Assembly (NCBI RefSeq): GCF_901933205.1
Contig: NC_044574.1
Location: 15,733,733-15,797,732 of the forward strand
DNA: 64,000 bases
Direction: 5' to 3'
Source: Camarhynchus parvulus
Lineage: Eukaryota > Chordata > Aves > Passeriformes > Thraupidae
Position 1 is the first letter of the stretch; every line of letters starts with the position of its first letter. Positions 35,398-50,108 of this stretch are shown piece by piece. The notes under the pieces were generated by a model, which was not told the origin of the DNA, ran no database searches, and saw nothing but the letters and a program-made list of their open reading frames with translations. The position numbers and the translations under genes are program-made.

Positions 35398-38300
35398 ACT
35401 TTGTTTTTCTCTGTAGGTGCTTCTGCTACTGAAAGGTCTCATCTTTTTAGGGAATCTGCATTAGAAGATGCTAATTCAGAACACGTTGAACTTTCCTGCT
35501 CTACTCAAAAGTACCCATAGCTGTATAAGACCATGCTGTGTTCTGCCACCTAACACCACACAGAAATTTCTGAACTTGTGGGGGGACATTATTATGTTTG
35601 TGGCATGTTATTCTCACTTCTGATCCTTGGACTAACGTTGATTTGTGCATTGTGTGTGCTGGAATTTGCTGAGCTGCACAGAAATACTTGTAGCTTGGGA
35701 TGATCCAAGCCTGGATATAAGCCCAGTTTGATCCCTCCAAGAGTGATAGTTTTTCCCATGGACCAAATCCTTGGTTTGGGATTGCCTTCTTCATGTTTCA
35801 GCCTGAGTGCTGACCCTTTGATGGCCATCTATACAAGAAGACTCTGTACTCCAAAGATAATCTTCACCCAAATCAAATCATCTCAGCTACACCTCCTGGC
35901 CTAGGTCCTATGCTAAAACATCCTCAGAAGCTGTTCTGCCTGTTCTGTGCTGCCCTTCCAGGCATCAGTCTTGTCTAGTGGAGTCTTTTGGGTTTGTCTT
36001 TGCGGGGAAGATTGATGCAGAGGAACACAAAGTCCTGAACTGAGATTTGAGGGGTTTTGTCACCTGAACTTTCTGTGTTCCCTCTCTGTGAACCTGGCTA
36101 TGGCAAATTACTCAAGGGGCAAATTCCAAAGGGAAGGCTGAGTCTGTCACACTTGTCCAGTTTGATGTGAGAGAAAAGCAGCTGCAGTGTTCCAGGCCCA
36201 GGCATTGCCAGATGCAGCGTGGACCTCAGTGGAGTTGGTTCCAATACCTGAATCCAGCCTGCACCCCATCTGTGGTGGAGTTTCACTTCACCTGAGTGTG
36301 TGTTTTGTTCAAACCATCTTCTGCTCTTTTGTGTGCTTGTCTTCATGTGGGTCTGTGAGGAGGGCTTAGGTGGGAAAGGAACAAGTGCCTAGTCCAATCC
36401 TGCATGCTGTTTGGATGTGTCTCTTGAAGTGACACTGCTCGTTCCCATAGGATGCCCCAGATAAGTCAGCAGCGCTCTGCTGTCAGTGGCATTAAAAAGC
36501 TACACTGCTGCAGCAGGGGCCCTTGCCCTCCCCCACAGATGAGACAGGCAGTGCAAAAGGCTCGATTCACCATTTTCAGCATTAAAGGGTTGCAAACTTT
36601 GTGGTTTTGTGTTCTTTTAGAGTTTGTAGGGCATTGCTCGCATACACAGATGCTCTCTTCTGCCTTGGGAGCTTCAAGCAACTTTGAATTCTACCAGTAG
36701 ATAAATTTTAACTGAGTCCCTTCTGCTCCACACAAACTTACTGCCCCGCTTTGGCCAAGCTGCTGGTTTTGTCTGCTTTTAGGCATGTTTGTTAATACAC
36801 TATAAAAAACCTAAATATCAAATTACACAATCTTCCATTTCACTTATGCACTCTTTAACTTCTCACAAATAAAATGCTCTGCATCTTATAGCCCAAACTA
36901 CCTTTGTGCATGCCCTCTGTATTTGCTGTTTATTTAGGAGCAAGCTTGGGGAATATCAGACCATTTCAAATGCTGGTTTTGAAACATACTCTTGGTATAA
37001 TTTTTGGATTATTCCTTTTTATCACGTCTTAACTTTGAATATCAGAAATTCTTCTCCTGTGGATAAGGGAAGTTATTGCCAACCTGATTTCAAATGGACT
37101 TTAAAAATTCAATCTTTTTAGCGCTTTAGGTTTGATTGTGCATGGCTTGTAGGATTATAGCTTCTTAGTTTTAATGTCTATTTTTGAATGCTGGTTTGGG
37201 GTCAATGGTTAGAAACTCAGTATCATTTTTAGTTCTGAAATATCCTTTTGATTTACATGTCTGAAGCGACAAAACCTCTTATTGTTATCATTTTTGAAAA
37301 ATTGCCAAGATACAGCCAAATCTTTCACTGCTTGCTGCACAGAACTGGTTCTTGCCTTCGTGTACTGTAGAATTCATTATTGTAATGCCTTGTTTACTTA
37401 CATTTCTTTCTGGTGATAATAGGCTTTTCAGCCTTCAGCGTTCAAGGCCTTTGTCCGCAGAGGAAAAGAAAAATCAGGCAAAACATCAGGCTCTTTCATC
37501 AAGCTTTTCAAATCTCATTTCAAAAGTTTGCTGTTAACCATTTCAGCATCACAATAGAGGAACAAAAACCTTCATAATAAAAGATCCAGAATCAGAAATA
37601 AGTCTGCAGGGAAACAGCTTTTTTTTCCTAAAGCTGTTTTGATGCAAAGCATATATTCCAGGATGCATATTCCCCTTTCAGAAGTAAGGGCTGCCTACCT
37701 TCACACACCTTCTCCAGTGTATTGCTTTGGATAAAGTCAGAAAATAATGCAGTAATATCCTTCCCTTCCTATTGGCATTCTGTTCATGGTAAGAAATCCA
37801 GCAAAGTACCAGGTTTAACTATTGGTCTGTACTTCCCTAAATGCATGAGTTTTCTTGTTCCTTTAGGAATGGCAGCCAAGGCTAATGGGTTTCAAGGAGC
37901 TGTTGAAGAATTTTCAGCCAACTCTATTTGTTTTTAAACTCAATATATTGTAAAAAATTATTGACATTATTCATCATGTTTTATGAATTTTTTTTTCCAC
38001 TTTTTAAAATAGCAAGTGTTCACAAAATGTTATCTTTTAGCTGTAAACATATTTTGTGTAACTGTTAAAGAAGTAAACTAGGCTTTCCTTACCATCAACA
38101 AACCTGTAAATCTGAGAGTGCATGTAAACTTAATAAGTAGGCTTTTGTTTTTCAGGTGATTTTAGAAAGTATTTCTTGATTGTTTAGTTAGTCGGTTGGT
38201 TATCTTAAATACTAAGTTCACTGCTGTTATAGTTCCACAAGCTTTCCTGTTTTAATACCTTCTTCATGATGCCTTTAAGTTTGTGGTACTTTGCTGGTTT

Positions 38301-41300
38301 GATATCATTGATGGCTGGCTCAGAAGAATGTTTTAGAAACTTCTTTTTAATTTCAGTGAACACAAATAAGTGATTTCAAAGGAGTATGCAAAGAGCAAAC
38401 TTGTCTTTCTCACTCTAGACTCCCGTTCTTCAGAAAAGATCAGCTCATCAATAGAACCTTGCTCGTTCTGGGCACTGGACATGGTGGTTCAATGTGAGGG
38501 AACAAGAGAAATGTGTCATCAAGTGTTTGAAGGTTACATGGGGTAAATTCAAGTTTGGTTTTCTGACTGCTCAGTGCTTGGCTTGGCATCCATGAGCTCT
38601 TCAGGCCTGTCTCTGTCCTCATCAGTGGTTTGTTTAGCCACTCCTATTGTGAGCACTTATGATTTTGTAAAGTATAAAGCAGCTGCTCTGAAATGTTCTG
38701 TGCTTCATTTCTGTTCCATGTGATACTTTTTAAAGATCTTGGGAATCAGTATTCATGTGGCTTTTCCAGAATTAGAACAGATTTCCAGCTTTTCCAGAGG
38801 GAGAACTCTTTTTCTAGTTTTGAAACACTAGTTTTTAAGAAAGTCTCTAACATGCTCTTAATATTGCGGAGTTTGAAATCTGGCCAAGGGTGTCAGTTTG
38901 GTGTTAGTGACACTCCTCTTTTTTTTAAGCTCATGCAAATTCACGTGTTTTCTTCTTGCCCTGTCGTGACACATCAGAGTTTTGACCAGTTGTCGGTAGA
39001 TTTCACCTACATTGTGCAGACTCAATGTTCTTGAACCTCCTGTTTGCCAGTTTAGACTGTTCTGTGCCTGAGCCATCCCCCAGCCTAACCAAAATATGGG
39101 CTATGGGCTGCTCAGACTTCCCAGCAAGGCTGCAGCTCTGCTGAAAGCATTTGCCAAGCGATAATTCTGGCACTGTCCATACCAGCAAGGGGCTGCTTCT
39201 CAAAGACTCTTTTCTACAGCAATTGTGCATCTTCCTGTAGATAGATGAGGACTGTCAACTCTGAATCTCTTGAATTTATGGTTACTTTGGGGTTTGTTTA
39301 CCTGCTGCTTCAGCTCTGGCTTGATACTTTTAAAACACTCAAGCTCTTCTTATTAATACCTACCCTTCCCCAAACAACACAGTCCATCTGGAAACCTGTC
39401 ACAGGCTCCATAAACATAGTGGGAGAGTATTTTTCCTTTTTGCATAACTTATGTAGTAATTCGTGATGGCTAAACACCATTATTTGAATGTCAATCTTGT
39501 AAAATCAGAAGCATATTTAAATATGAAATTTGAGAATTTTAATAAATTGCACACATCTGAAACTTGGACATGTTCTTATTTTACTGCAAAAAAATAAACA
39601 AAACTTTGAGTTAAGGTGAGAATTCATGAAAACAAACTGTGCTTTGTAAGCATCTTATCAATGAATAATAAACTCTTATTTCAGGAGTCTTGTAAGAATA
39701 TAAAGAGTTAAATCTGTTTGGAAATGTATTCTTTAATGAGTGCATGCTGCAAACACATCCATCTGTAAAGCTGAACTTTAGCATTCAGGTAATAACTGTG
39801 CTGTCAGTTTGGCATCTATCTTATGGTCAGTACCATGGCAGTAAAATAATTAAGAAATATTAAGTGTCTTAAGATCCTCCATTTGAAATACTACATTAGA
39901 AACAGTTTTCCTAAATTTTTTTTTTCAGTGTTGGCAGATAAGTTGCTTTTCCTTTAAGGCTCCTGGAGTTTGGTGAAGTCCCTAAATTCTGTGCATTCCT
40001 GTGGGTTTTGAATTCCATTTAATGGGTGAACATATGAATACGTAAAAATGCTTTACCCCCTGCCATAAATTATTCATACCAATAGGCCACTCCTGCTGCT
40101 TCTGCACAGCCTGTGGAAGTTGGACACATGGACAGACAGACATTTCTAAGAGCTTTAGCATTAATCATGTTGGAGAGGTGTTAAGACAGCCAACAATTCC
40201 CTAAAGATGGAGTGTATGTGCTTTCTTCTTGGAGCATGTGCTCATAAGAAACTGTCGACTTATTCCCTGAGTAGAATGCATTAAAAAAAAATTCCTTCTG
40301 TGTACATTAAGTAAAACATTTCAGCCTTCATTAGCAGGTCTAAAAGACAGCAAGAGCATTAAAGATAATACTCACAAACAAGTTAGATATGATCCTGAGC
40401 CTGCAACAAGCAGCTTTCAGAAGGCATTAAAGAGGATGGAGACTACAGCCTGCAAAACACCAAATTCATCTGACAAAGAGAAGGGGGGAGAGATGGTAAA
40501 TGAAAATGTGGAGCAAAGGCAGAAAAGTTCATTGGTGGGAGGATACTGCATCCCCATAGTCCAGAGCAGCTAAAGCAGGCTGGCTGGGACAGTATCCTGG
40601 AAAATGCAAGCAGAGGTCTACATGCACAGCTGGTAGTTTTCTGGTTATACATGAAAACCGTGGCTATAGGGTTTTTTCCCCATTTAATTTTGTGATGTCA
40701 GCAGATCCCCATTTAGCAGCGAGCAACCCTCTCTGGGTGGGATTTGTACACATACACAAGTACTTTTCTGAATTAGGGCCAATGGCACTGATGATATCAG
40801 AATGTGAAACCAGAGAGCAGGAGTGTAATTGAGTCATGAACCAAAACTCTGAAATCTGGTATTGAAAACTGCAAAATTATTTAACATTTTGTCTTGGCAC
40901 CCTCAAGCAGTGGAAAGCAGATACATGAGATTTTAAGCAAGGACTCTAAGGAGGTTTTTAAGTGCTTTATTTTTTTTTAACTTTTATATTTTATGTCCTT
41001 GATTCTTTTCTACTCATTTTTAAACTAATAATAGTGTTATTTAAAATAATTTTCTTTTACACCAGAAGACACGAAATGCTATGATATAAGCCCAAAATAA
41101 TTATTTCTCCCATTAGGAATTACGTCTTGATGAAAAACCACAATATGTTAAAAGAAAAAAAGATAGAGTTCTTCAAATCTTCAGTCAGAATCAGAGGAAA
41201 AAGCCTCAGAAGTGAATATCCATTGCACAGGCAGATCAAGCTAAAATATAACTCATTGTACTTGTGCAGAATTTAAGGATTACTGTAGGATTCAGGATGT

Positions 41301-41329
41301 TTCCTTTTCTTAGTTTCATGATTGCTCAT

Positions 41330-41660
41330 CTTAAAATAAAACATTATAATTGATTGAATTTCTTTACATTTATGTAATTAATATATCCTCATTAGAAATC
41401 ACTTAGCTCTGATAATTCCCGTTGGTGCCATGGCTGATAAACTAAATGCCAATCAGTGTAATAAAAACAGTGAAATATAATTTCTTGTTGTTCCAAGTGA
41501 TGATCAACTAATCAGCAGTAAATTTAATCAGAACATATTAACATCAATCAGTCATATTAGTGCTTGCAAACTGTTATAACCAGCTATGTCTGACAAGTTA
41601 TGGAAGTTTTTCTATGAACACTTGGAGGCCATGTGCACATTTAATTATCTGGGTTTTTAT
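41330..41660. promoter_or_regulatory. Candidate regulatory block with four AATCAG words
   Basis: AATCAG occurs at 41451, 41510, 41526 and 41546, the last within ATCAATCA (PBX-like). TAATTA lies at 41375-41380 and TTAATTAT at 41641. No repeat family or open frame is recognised. Suggestive of a PBX/HOX-type enhancer but unproven. Confidence 0.22.
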
Positions 41661-44289
41661 ATATATGTGTGCAAGCAGTTTAAACATATAAGAATATAAA
41701 ACTTCCATGAATTAAGTACTTGGCCCTGTAGTAAATGCCTGTTACTTGAACAGCCTACAGTTTTAAAATCTATACTGAGCTTTACTGTTAATGGATCCAA
41801 GACGCTCTTATAATCAATGCCAGCTTTTCTGCACGTCCTGGAAATGTGTCCATACTGCTTGTTCAGACAGAGAAGCTTTAGTCTGTCCCTCCTTGCTGGA
41901 GGGCAGTAAGTAGGGAGAAAAAAGGGCCTAACTGATGCATTTCCCTGGATTTCCTTTCCTTAATTAAACAGTAAGGAGGAGATAAAATGTGGATCCCCAG
42001 CTTTATGGGACCTGCCCATCAGTGGGGACTCAGGCTACGACTGAAATGGATTTTAGGGCATTCCTACATTTTTATTGGGTTGTTTTCATCCCAGCCACCA
42101 CAATTCAATATATTTAATGAAGATCTTGATGTCAGGCCTATAGGATATGTGGGAATTTATTAATTTCTACAGTGTAAATACAGACATCACTGTTCAGCTC
42201 CTGACCATCAAGATGCACGTGTTTGCAGTGTTAGATTCTGCACCACACATGGTCATGGTAATGACTGAAGATCTGAAGATGCATTTTGAAGGGTATTTAT
42301 TTGATATTAAGAGAAGCATTTTAATTTGTCTTCAAATAGACCACAAGTGTATATCAGAGCAGTGTACATCTGTTTGGAGATAGTTTCCATGGTTGAATGA
42401 GTATTTTGTTGTAAATAACGTAATTAATTGTTTTAACCTTTCTCTGTTTGCATGTGTTCTGAAGATGCTTTATAATTTTCTTAAATTAGTGGAAATTACT
42501 CTTTCAATAGGTTCTCTAAATATCACCTGTAGATTGTTTATGTTTGAAAGATTTACTATTCAAAATTTGAAATGTAAGATAATTTTGAACTTCACTTGCT
42601 GCACATCATTATTTCTATTTGCAAATTAGGAGAGATTTCTGATGAAACTGCTCTGAACTACAAGGTTAAATTCACTTGGTGAATAGTGTCATTATTCTCA
42701 AATATTCTTCAACACTCCTGCCTGGGAACTCATCTGCAGGAATAGTCACAGAAAGTAAATGGAAAGAAGACAAACAGCCAAGACACATTCACTGTTTTCC
42801 TTGAGTGAACATTCTTAGAAAATATTTAGAAATATTGGCTCTGTTATTAGTTATATAAATATTCATACAAATCTGTCTATCAGATTGCCTCCCTGAAATT
42901 ACTCAGGCCTTTTTAGGAACTTGGAGAGAAAAGTCTCTTAAAAATATATTTCTGCACATTTTCCAGACATATAATGGACTGGATATGGCCTTATAAATTA
43001 CAGGCTTTCCCATACTCATCCAGTCATGGGGCCAAATCTCAAAGTTAACTTTAATGGGATTTTGGCTTAGCAAGGTTGGAGGAAGGGCAGGAAAATTTAG
43101 CCTATGATTTATACTGCTTTCAAAAATTGCTCAGTGAAAAAAAAAATACAGCAGTGGTACTTAGGTAGTACAGTTGCATGTAATTTATTTTCTACATAAC
43201 CCACATGAAATTTAATAAGATATAAAAAAATCACATTTTTGACTGAAGTCTTAAAAATTCTAGCTTCAGTGAAAATAACTGGCCTCTCAAATGAGCTGAT
43301 CAAGTAAGGAAAAAAGTGAAAAATATCTATTCATTGAAAAGTGTTTTATTTGATTATTTTTATTTAAAAAAAAAGGAACTGCACTTCAAAAATACAGTAA
43401 CATATGATAGAAATTAGGTAATATGCTGTAGCTGTGTTCTCAGCGGGGAAGAAAAATGAGAATGCTCTGACAGTGTAGGGAGATAGGGTTCAAACTCCAG
43501 GGCCAGGAGCTATATTAACCTCTGGGATAAAAAGACTGATTTTCATTAAAGAAAAAAATAAAATAATAAAAAAAAGTTTTGTATATGGAGGAACTTCCTT
43601 TGTAGAATATCATCAGTTGGAACAATGACCATTAAGAAAACTTCAGTGACCTGTCACCTTTGGTAACTTTTCCATGGATTTTTTAGTTCACCTGAGTGTG
43701 TCTGATGACCAGATACCAAGGTGAGATGGCAGAGATCCTTGATGTACTTCAATTCAAACAGATTTATAAATGGAAGGCAGTGAAAAAATATTGTTTATTG
43801 ACTTCCAGAGGTAGATCTTAAAGCAAAGCAAACAAGAAAGCAAAGCAGAGATCTGCCTGCAGCCAGTGGGGACTACACCCAGCCTGCCACCCAAAGAGCA
43901 GCTGCAGCCACGGAGGTTTTGTTGTGCACCTAAGCAATTGAGCATCCTCTGCAGAAGAAAATGATATAAAATGTGCAATTATTTATATAATTAGGCATAG
44001 TATTAATTCTTTTTATGGAACAGATATATTGATTACAGACCCAGGGACTATAAAAGAAGCCAAATCACACCAAACACAAAAATGCCCAAACTTTAATTGC
44101 TAGCAGTTCAGTAGAACTTGTGCCCTGTAGTCACAAGGCTAATATGTGCCTGCTGTTCTCTACATCTGAGAGACACTGGGCTTACCTTTGGAGCAAGGAT
44201 GACTCAGATTAGACAGTGAACAGGTTTCTGGGGCATCTTCAGTGCTGGAGGTCTCTAAGAAGTAATTAGATTAATACTTGTCAGAAAGG

Positions 44290-44350
44290 TGATAGATATG
44301 GCTAATCCTGCCTTGGTACAGGGGGCTGCCCCCACTGGCTTCCCAGACTT
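44290..44350 (+). mobile_element. Possible very old CR1/L3-type LINE tail
   Basis: The words 'atcctgccttggtacagggg' and 'gctgcccccactggcttccc' resemble the 3' part of old CR1/L3 LINEs ('ctgccttg-gcagggggttgg', then 'cttcccag'). The usual 'gactagatgacct' middle is not clear and the end repeat is missing. Treat as a hint only. Confidence 0.25.
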
Positions 44351-44529
44351 AGGATTTAAAAGACAATGTTATGTATATAAAGCTGCACTTTAGGTCAAAG
44401 CTATATATTCAATAAACAATAATTAGAATATGCTCACTATTATATTCTTTTGACACCTAAAATTAGTTTTAAATTTGACCTAAAAATTTATTTCTCTAGA
44501 GGTAAATACAAGAATAATCACAGATCCTT

Positions 44530-44556
44530 TTGTTGTTGTTGTTGTTGTTGCTGTTG
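44530..44556 (+). repeat. (TTG)n microsatellite
   Basis: Seven perfect TTG units followed by CTG TTG. Reading on the plus strand this gives a run of cysteine codons (TGT) in one frame, which explains the odd cysteine-rich open frame there. Confidence 0.95.
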
Positions 44557-47500
44557 TAACAGGAATGCTGTTGCTTTATGCTCAGAGGTCTACACTAAAC
44601 ATTTAGAATTCCACCAAGGGCAAAATCTCTCCCTCTCATGCAGTGTTCTCAGAAATGAGGTCAGGCATTTCTCAATCCCTGGCAAGAAAACTTTCTGACT
44701 CATTACTCCACCACAATGCATCCATAATTTCCCCTTGGGTCCCAGTCAAATTGTTCAAATGCTTTGAAAGAATTTATCTTTGACATCCCAAGAAAGGGCA
44801 TATAGAAAAGATGTCCTCCTAGCATGAAAGGATTAGAGTCCTCTTAGATTTGAGGCAGAATTTCTTGCAGTTTCCAAGATATTATTATTTATTAATTCAT
44901 GCAATGGGCTTCACAAGCACTGAGGTACTTTACAGAATTACAAATTCTATTGCAAACACACAGATGTGAAAGTCCTGTAGTTACAGACACTGCTGAACCA
45001 TGACCAGCTTTCTTGTAGGACCCAGATATCACCAGAAATCCCCACTAATTTGGCACTGAGATGACTGAGTTTCTCAGTTGGATTGCTGAGGAATTCCAAA
45101 CTCCCCAGAGCTTCTTGCCCTGAGTTTAAGACATGAGGTGCTCACTCCAAGCACTCTGAAGGCCTCCTGTATTTCCCTTAAAGATTGAGCCTCTGTGCTT
45201 GTGTCCTGAAACTAATGCAGCTCATCCCAGCCTGCCCAGCAGTACATAGATTTCTGGGAGGTCTGGGATCCATTTCTGAATCATGAAGTCTCACATTCCT
45301 TTTCTTATGACTGTCCAAGATCTGAACTGGGCACATCCATTGCAAAAACATGTTGATGCATTTCCAGTCCATCCCTCCATCCACACTCAGACTCCAGCAG
45401 CTTTGAAGGGAGCACTGAAGGTCTTCTGGTCCAGGTCCTACTCAGAGTAGATCCAACTGTAACTCCTGTCTTCTGTTTTTCCAGGGAGCCTGGCTTAAAT
45501 ACTAGCTTGGTTTCTTTTGCCTACTTCCATTTTTCTTTGCCAATAAATTGTTCATATAAAACTCCTGAAAGAAATCTTGTGGGCATGGATGGACTTGTGT
45601 CTGCCATGGTCACGACCATGCAAGTAACTCAGGTAAGTGGCACTGCTACCGAGCTTTGTCTCTAGAGAGCCTAAATACCCTGAGCATGGTTACACAAAGA
45701 GGTGTCACTGTGAGGGCTCAGGGTTATCAGGGAGAAAAGACAAAGGACAGCACTGAGCTGATGAGGAATTCATATTCTTACATGTATCCCTTTTAAGGAG
45801 AGGGGGAAAATTGAGTAAGCAAGGGCCACTCTCACTGTGTTGGACTTGAGAAAAATTAAAACCTACCCCTCAATAAAATGTCAATACTGAAAAGAGTTGA
45901 TAAACATGCAGCATTGTAGTTTGTAAGAAAGCAGGTGAGATGTCCTGCCCTGTTAGGGGTTACAGAGCAGCTGCAAGTCAAGTAACAAGAAGCGGCTTTC
46001 CTGGGAAGGGAAGCCCTCGTATGTGCTCAGGGCTGGCCACCACTTCTCTTCTTCTGTCTCTTCTGAACTGCTCCTATAAACTGTAACACTGACTTTGGTA
46101 CTGGACGAACAAGGATAAAATGTTTGTAGGCTGCCCAGGTGGTCCCAGACACCACACAAGCCTCTTTAAACATATTTGTACACCTGCATGGTGGAGGTTT
46201 CTGTTTAAGCTTGAAGCAAGCAAACATATATATAAAATCAGTTAGAATCAGATCAATTTGTGATCTCAAAAATGCAGAATTATCCTTTCACAATTAGCTG
46301 TTGGTGAATTTAACAAGGCATAAAGCAGAAGAAAGCAGCACTGCTTCACTGCTTGCATAGGACTTGTCCTGGGGCTGGAACCCAAGGGCTGGAGGGCTTC
46401 AGGGTGCCTCAACACCATTTCATACCCTGTCCTCACACACTGCAAAGGCCAAGTGTCACACATGGACCCCACTGCTGCACTTCCAGTAACCACACCATGC
46501 AGCCCTGCCTGGAAATTCCTCTCTGACAAAACAATAGCTTTTCCACCCCATTGATTTCACACTGGAAAGCAGTAACAGAAAATCATTCATTTAGCACATG
46601 ATTTTACATCGAGGGCTAGCGGCAACACACAGCTTTAGAGAAGGTGGAGTGTCATGCTAACATTTTATATTCTGATCTTAATAAATTGATTTAATATTTA
46701 ATATGGCTTTTTGGTGTTTAGATAAGAATTCAGCAAGTTTTCTCAGCCATCTCCCACACTCCAGTTTCTGGAATACTGTACGCCCTGTCCCTCAAGCACT
46801 TATTCACACATTAGGACAATGCTGCCGTGGTGTTGTTATCCTATTTGTGCAAAGGTCTCCTCTGCTGCTGGTACTTTACCCTTTCAATCAGCCATGAGAG
46901 CACCATGTGTCACACAATCACTGCCAGACATTTGCAAGCTCAACCCAGTTGCTCTTCAGCATGCACAGATCCCATTGACTGAAGAGGGACTTTTATATGT
47001 TTCAGGGCAGTAGGATTGGAGCACCTCCAGCAAATGATCCCTGCCTGCATTCACGAGGACAAAAATGAAAACTCTTGACTTTCAAACAGCATCACTGGGA
47101 CTCCCTACACCACATTTTTCATCCCTTTTTGGTTTTATGTAGCCAATTATTATCCTCATCAAGAAGGGCTCAACTTTTTTTTACTCAAGGTGTTACAAAA
47201 CTCTTTTTTCCTTCAGTCTACTACACAGTGGTTCCTGGGAATTCAGCTCCCCCAAGGTTGATATCATTTCAGGAATCCTCAAGAGAAGAAAAACTGGCTT
47301 TCTGCCAGAAAAATTGTATGCACAGATTTTTTGCTTAGACCAAAAAGATTAGGCCTACTGTCCAGAGCTTCCTGGTTAGTTAAAGATGTGCCTCTTCAAA
47401 GCACTTTTATCCCAAAGTTGCATTAATATTTCCCCCCTTTTTTACTGCTCTGGTTTTGTCATTAAAAAACTGGCACATATTTGCTTCCTCTTTCTGAAAG

Positions 47501-50064
47501 AGCTTTTTTCCTTGCTTAAAAAGTTTAAAAGTCTGTCCATTATCCCTCACTGACAGAGCTGCAGCCCAGCAGTTGTAACCCAGCCAGGAGCTCCCCGAGC
47601 TCCTCAGCAGACAGGTTGGACAAAGCTCTCCCTGTGAGCTGCACTGGTCATGCTTCCTGGAGCAAGGTTTGTGGGGAAAGCCACAAAACCAGCAGTACTG
47701 AGCTCTTACACATCTCAGCTGCTTCCCCTGCTCTTGCAAAAGTGATTGTTGCTCTCCTGGACTCTGCAGAGGACACTACTGATTGTTTGCTGGGCTCACA
47801 GTGGTTTTTTATAGCTATTGAGACTTTTCAGAAATTTGTATGAAAATGAAATTTCACTAATTACTATTCTGGTTTTGCTGCCTCAAGATAAATTCATGAG
47901 CCATACCACAAGACAGACACGTTACATGTTGTGCTAAAATGGCAGGGCTATTCCTCCCACCTTAGGCAACAAAGTCAGGTGCTAAAGTTAAAAGCCTCAT
48001 TTTGTATTTCTTACCTGAGCAATGGATTCAGGTAAATGTCTCTGGGGCACTCAATGGATTTTTGGGTGGGCTGAATCACCTGATAGAAAAACCTCTTTTC
48101 CCTATCAAAGACATTATCACCTCCTGACTTATTTTTGATGAAAGACTGAATACTTAAAGCTCTTCCCTCATATTCAGACTGAGTTCAGAAGTTTTGAAAG
48201 ACTGAAGAAAACTGAGGGAAAAAACAGGGCAGATAACAATGAAGGAGAGGCAAATAACAGCCTTGTGTAGACCATTCTGAACAAGGATTTTCTGGAGGCT
48301 GTGTTTTGTTTTTATGGAGAGTTTGTGTGTGCAATTCAGACTTGGTTTGGCTTTTAAACTGCCAGTGAAAGAACAAAACAGGGAGCAACTTAAAAGACAC
48401 ATTAACTTGGGCTCATCTTTCCTTCAGCACTCTTTTGGTGCTATGTTGCCACATTTTAAGAAGAAAAACTACCATAAGGGCATAAAGCTTTGATGTGGAA
48501 TTGAAATTTCTCAAAGTGTCAGAGTATGTGAGGTGAAAAGTGTTCTTCTGAGCAGGTCAAATGTAGACATCAGTTCTCTTCACATCCTGGCATAGTCAGG
48601 GATCTGGGTTTGCATTTAACCCTGTACACATCTCTTCAGCCTTTCTCTTCTCTCCTGGGGATTCAAGGAGTGGAAGAGTCGAGGGGGAGTGGAGCTTATT
48701 TCATTAAAAACCAGAGAGATTTCATTACATCTTTCTGAAGCGTCACAAAATTAGAAAATGAATGGAAGGAGCAGTCGTTGTGACATCTTGTCATTCCAAC
48801 TCTGCCCTTTCTGCAGCTCCCGCAGGCTGCCCTGAACGTGCTGCTATCTGCAGATATGCGAGGGATGAATCATCTCACACATCGCAGGTGAAACCTGGCA
48901 ACTCTTAAACAGCACCGCTGCAACACTGTGGAACATTTTAAGGCAGGAAATTAAGAATACCTGAGCCAACTAAAACCACAGGGGGAAGTTTAGATGGACA
49001 GAATTTAATTACACATTTTGGAATTTGGCCAGGACACCAAAACTTACACCCCAACCCTCCTGTAAAATACCATCCGATCTTTAATACTAAGAGCTGTTCA
49101 AAGCATCAGCTTCAGATCTGCTCCCAATGAGAACAGCACTAGAAGTCATCCCAGACCTGTTAAGGTGTTCATTTAGTGCTGACTGACAGGAAGGCTGCAA
49201 CATACTGATTCACACAAACAAGCTAAAGTAAAGCACAGCAAGCAAAATATCTCTCGTACCAGCACTGGAGGCTTAATGCTTTCAGGAGAATTTTCGGTGT
49301 ATTTTCAGAAATGCATCCAGTAAAAAAAAAACAACATATTTTATTATCTCAGCAGTCAAAACATCCTTGTGCCCCCCTTGCACAAGCCCCAGATATACCT
49401 CAGTGCTCAGCCTCTTGTTTGTTGCCATTTGTAGCATGGAAAAGGGACTCACTGTAGTGAATAACAACAGTGTGTCGACTTTAAAGGGAAGATTAAAGCC
49501 TCAAAGTCCATACATTTTCACTTCTCACATTATTTTTCTAAAGCAAGCTGTATACTATTTAATGTTTATTTGTGGCAAACATGAAAAATTGTCGCTGTGG
49601 GTTATCTTTTCAAGAAGAGTAGGATTTCTACAAATCATGGTTCTTGAAATTCCTTAGGCTGAGGAATTATGTCAGCCCTGAAATCATGGGTTCATTATTC
49701 ACATCGTGTTACTCTGTTGACATAATTCCCTAACAGACTGGGACATGAGGTGTCCCATTTTGATACTTCAACCTACAGCCACTGCTTTTGCCTCCTCTAA
49801 ATAATAAACACTTCTGTCGCTGAGTTCCTGTTTTAAAAAATCTTTTGAGCAGCGTATCTATATGAAAAAGAAAATCTGGGTTAGCTGTGGTCCACCAGCA
49901 ATTTATCAAGCAGTATTAGTTATGTCTGTGGGATATTTTTCATTATCTGAGGATTATTAATAGAGACACTGTATACATAGTGATTATTCCTGGACTAATA
50001 ATTGAGATAATATCAATATGAAGCCTAGTTTCATTAACACCTTAGTAAAGAGACTGTGATGTGA
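44557..50064. other. Intergenic, no gene seen
   Basis: No repeat family or gene recognised. A 16-base near-palindrome CATGGTC-AC-GACCATG lies at 45605-45620. Short open frames overlap on both strands. Confidence 0.75.
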
Positions 50065-50108
50065 GGTTGGGTGGTTTTTTTTTTGGTTGTTTTTTTTTGG
50101 GTTTTTTT
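50065..50108 (+). repeat. Pure T/G low-complexity tract
   Basis: 44 bases of only G and T, with T runs of 9-10 separated by GG or GGG. Confidence 0.92.

Larger units (their letters stand above)
35398..44529. other. Intergenic, no gene seen
   Basis: AT-rich, low in repeats. Contains the candidate element at 41330-41660 and the doubtful old LINE tail at 44290. Nothing else recognised in 9 kb, which is a long repeat-poor stretch. Confidence 0.75.

Noticed and set aside
44450..44698. Cysteine-rich open frame
   Set aside because: The cysteine run comes from the (TTG)n repeat; no other protein features.
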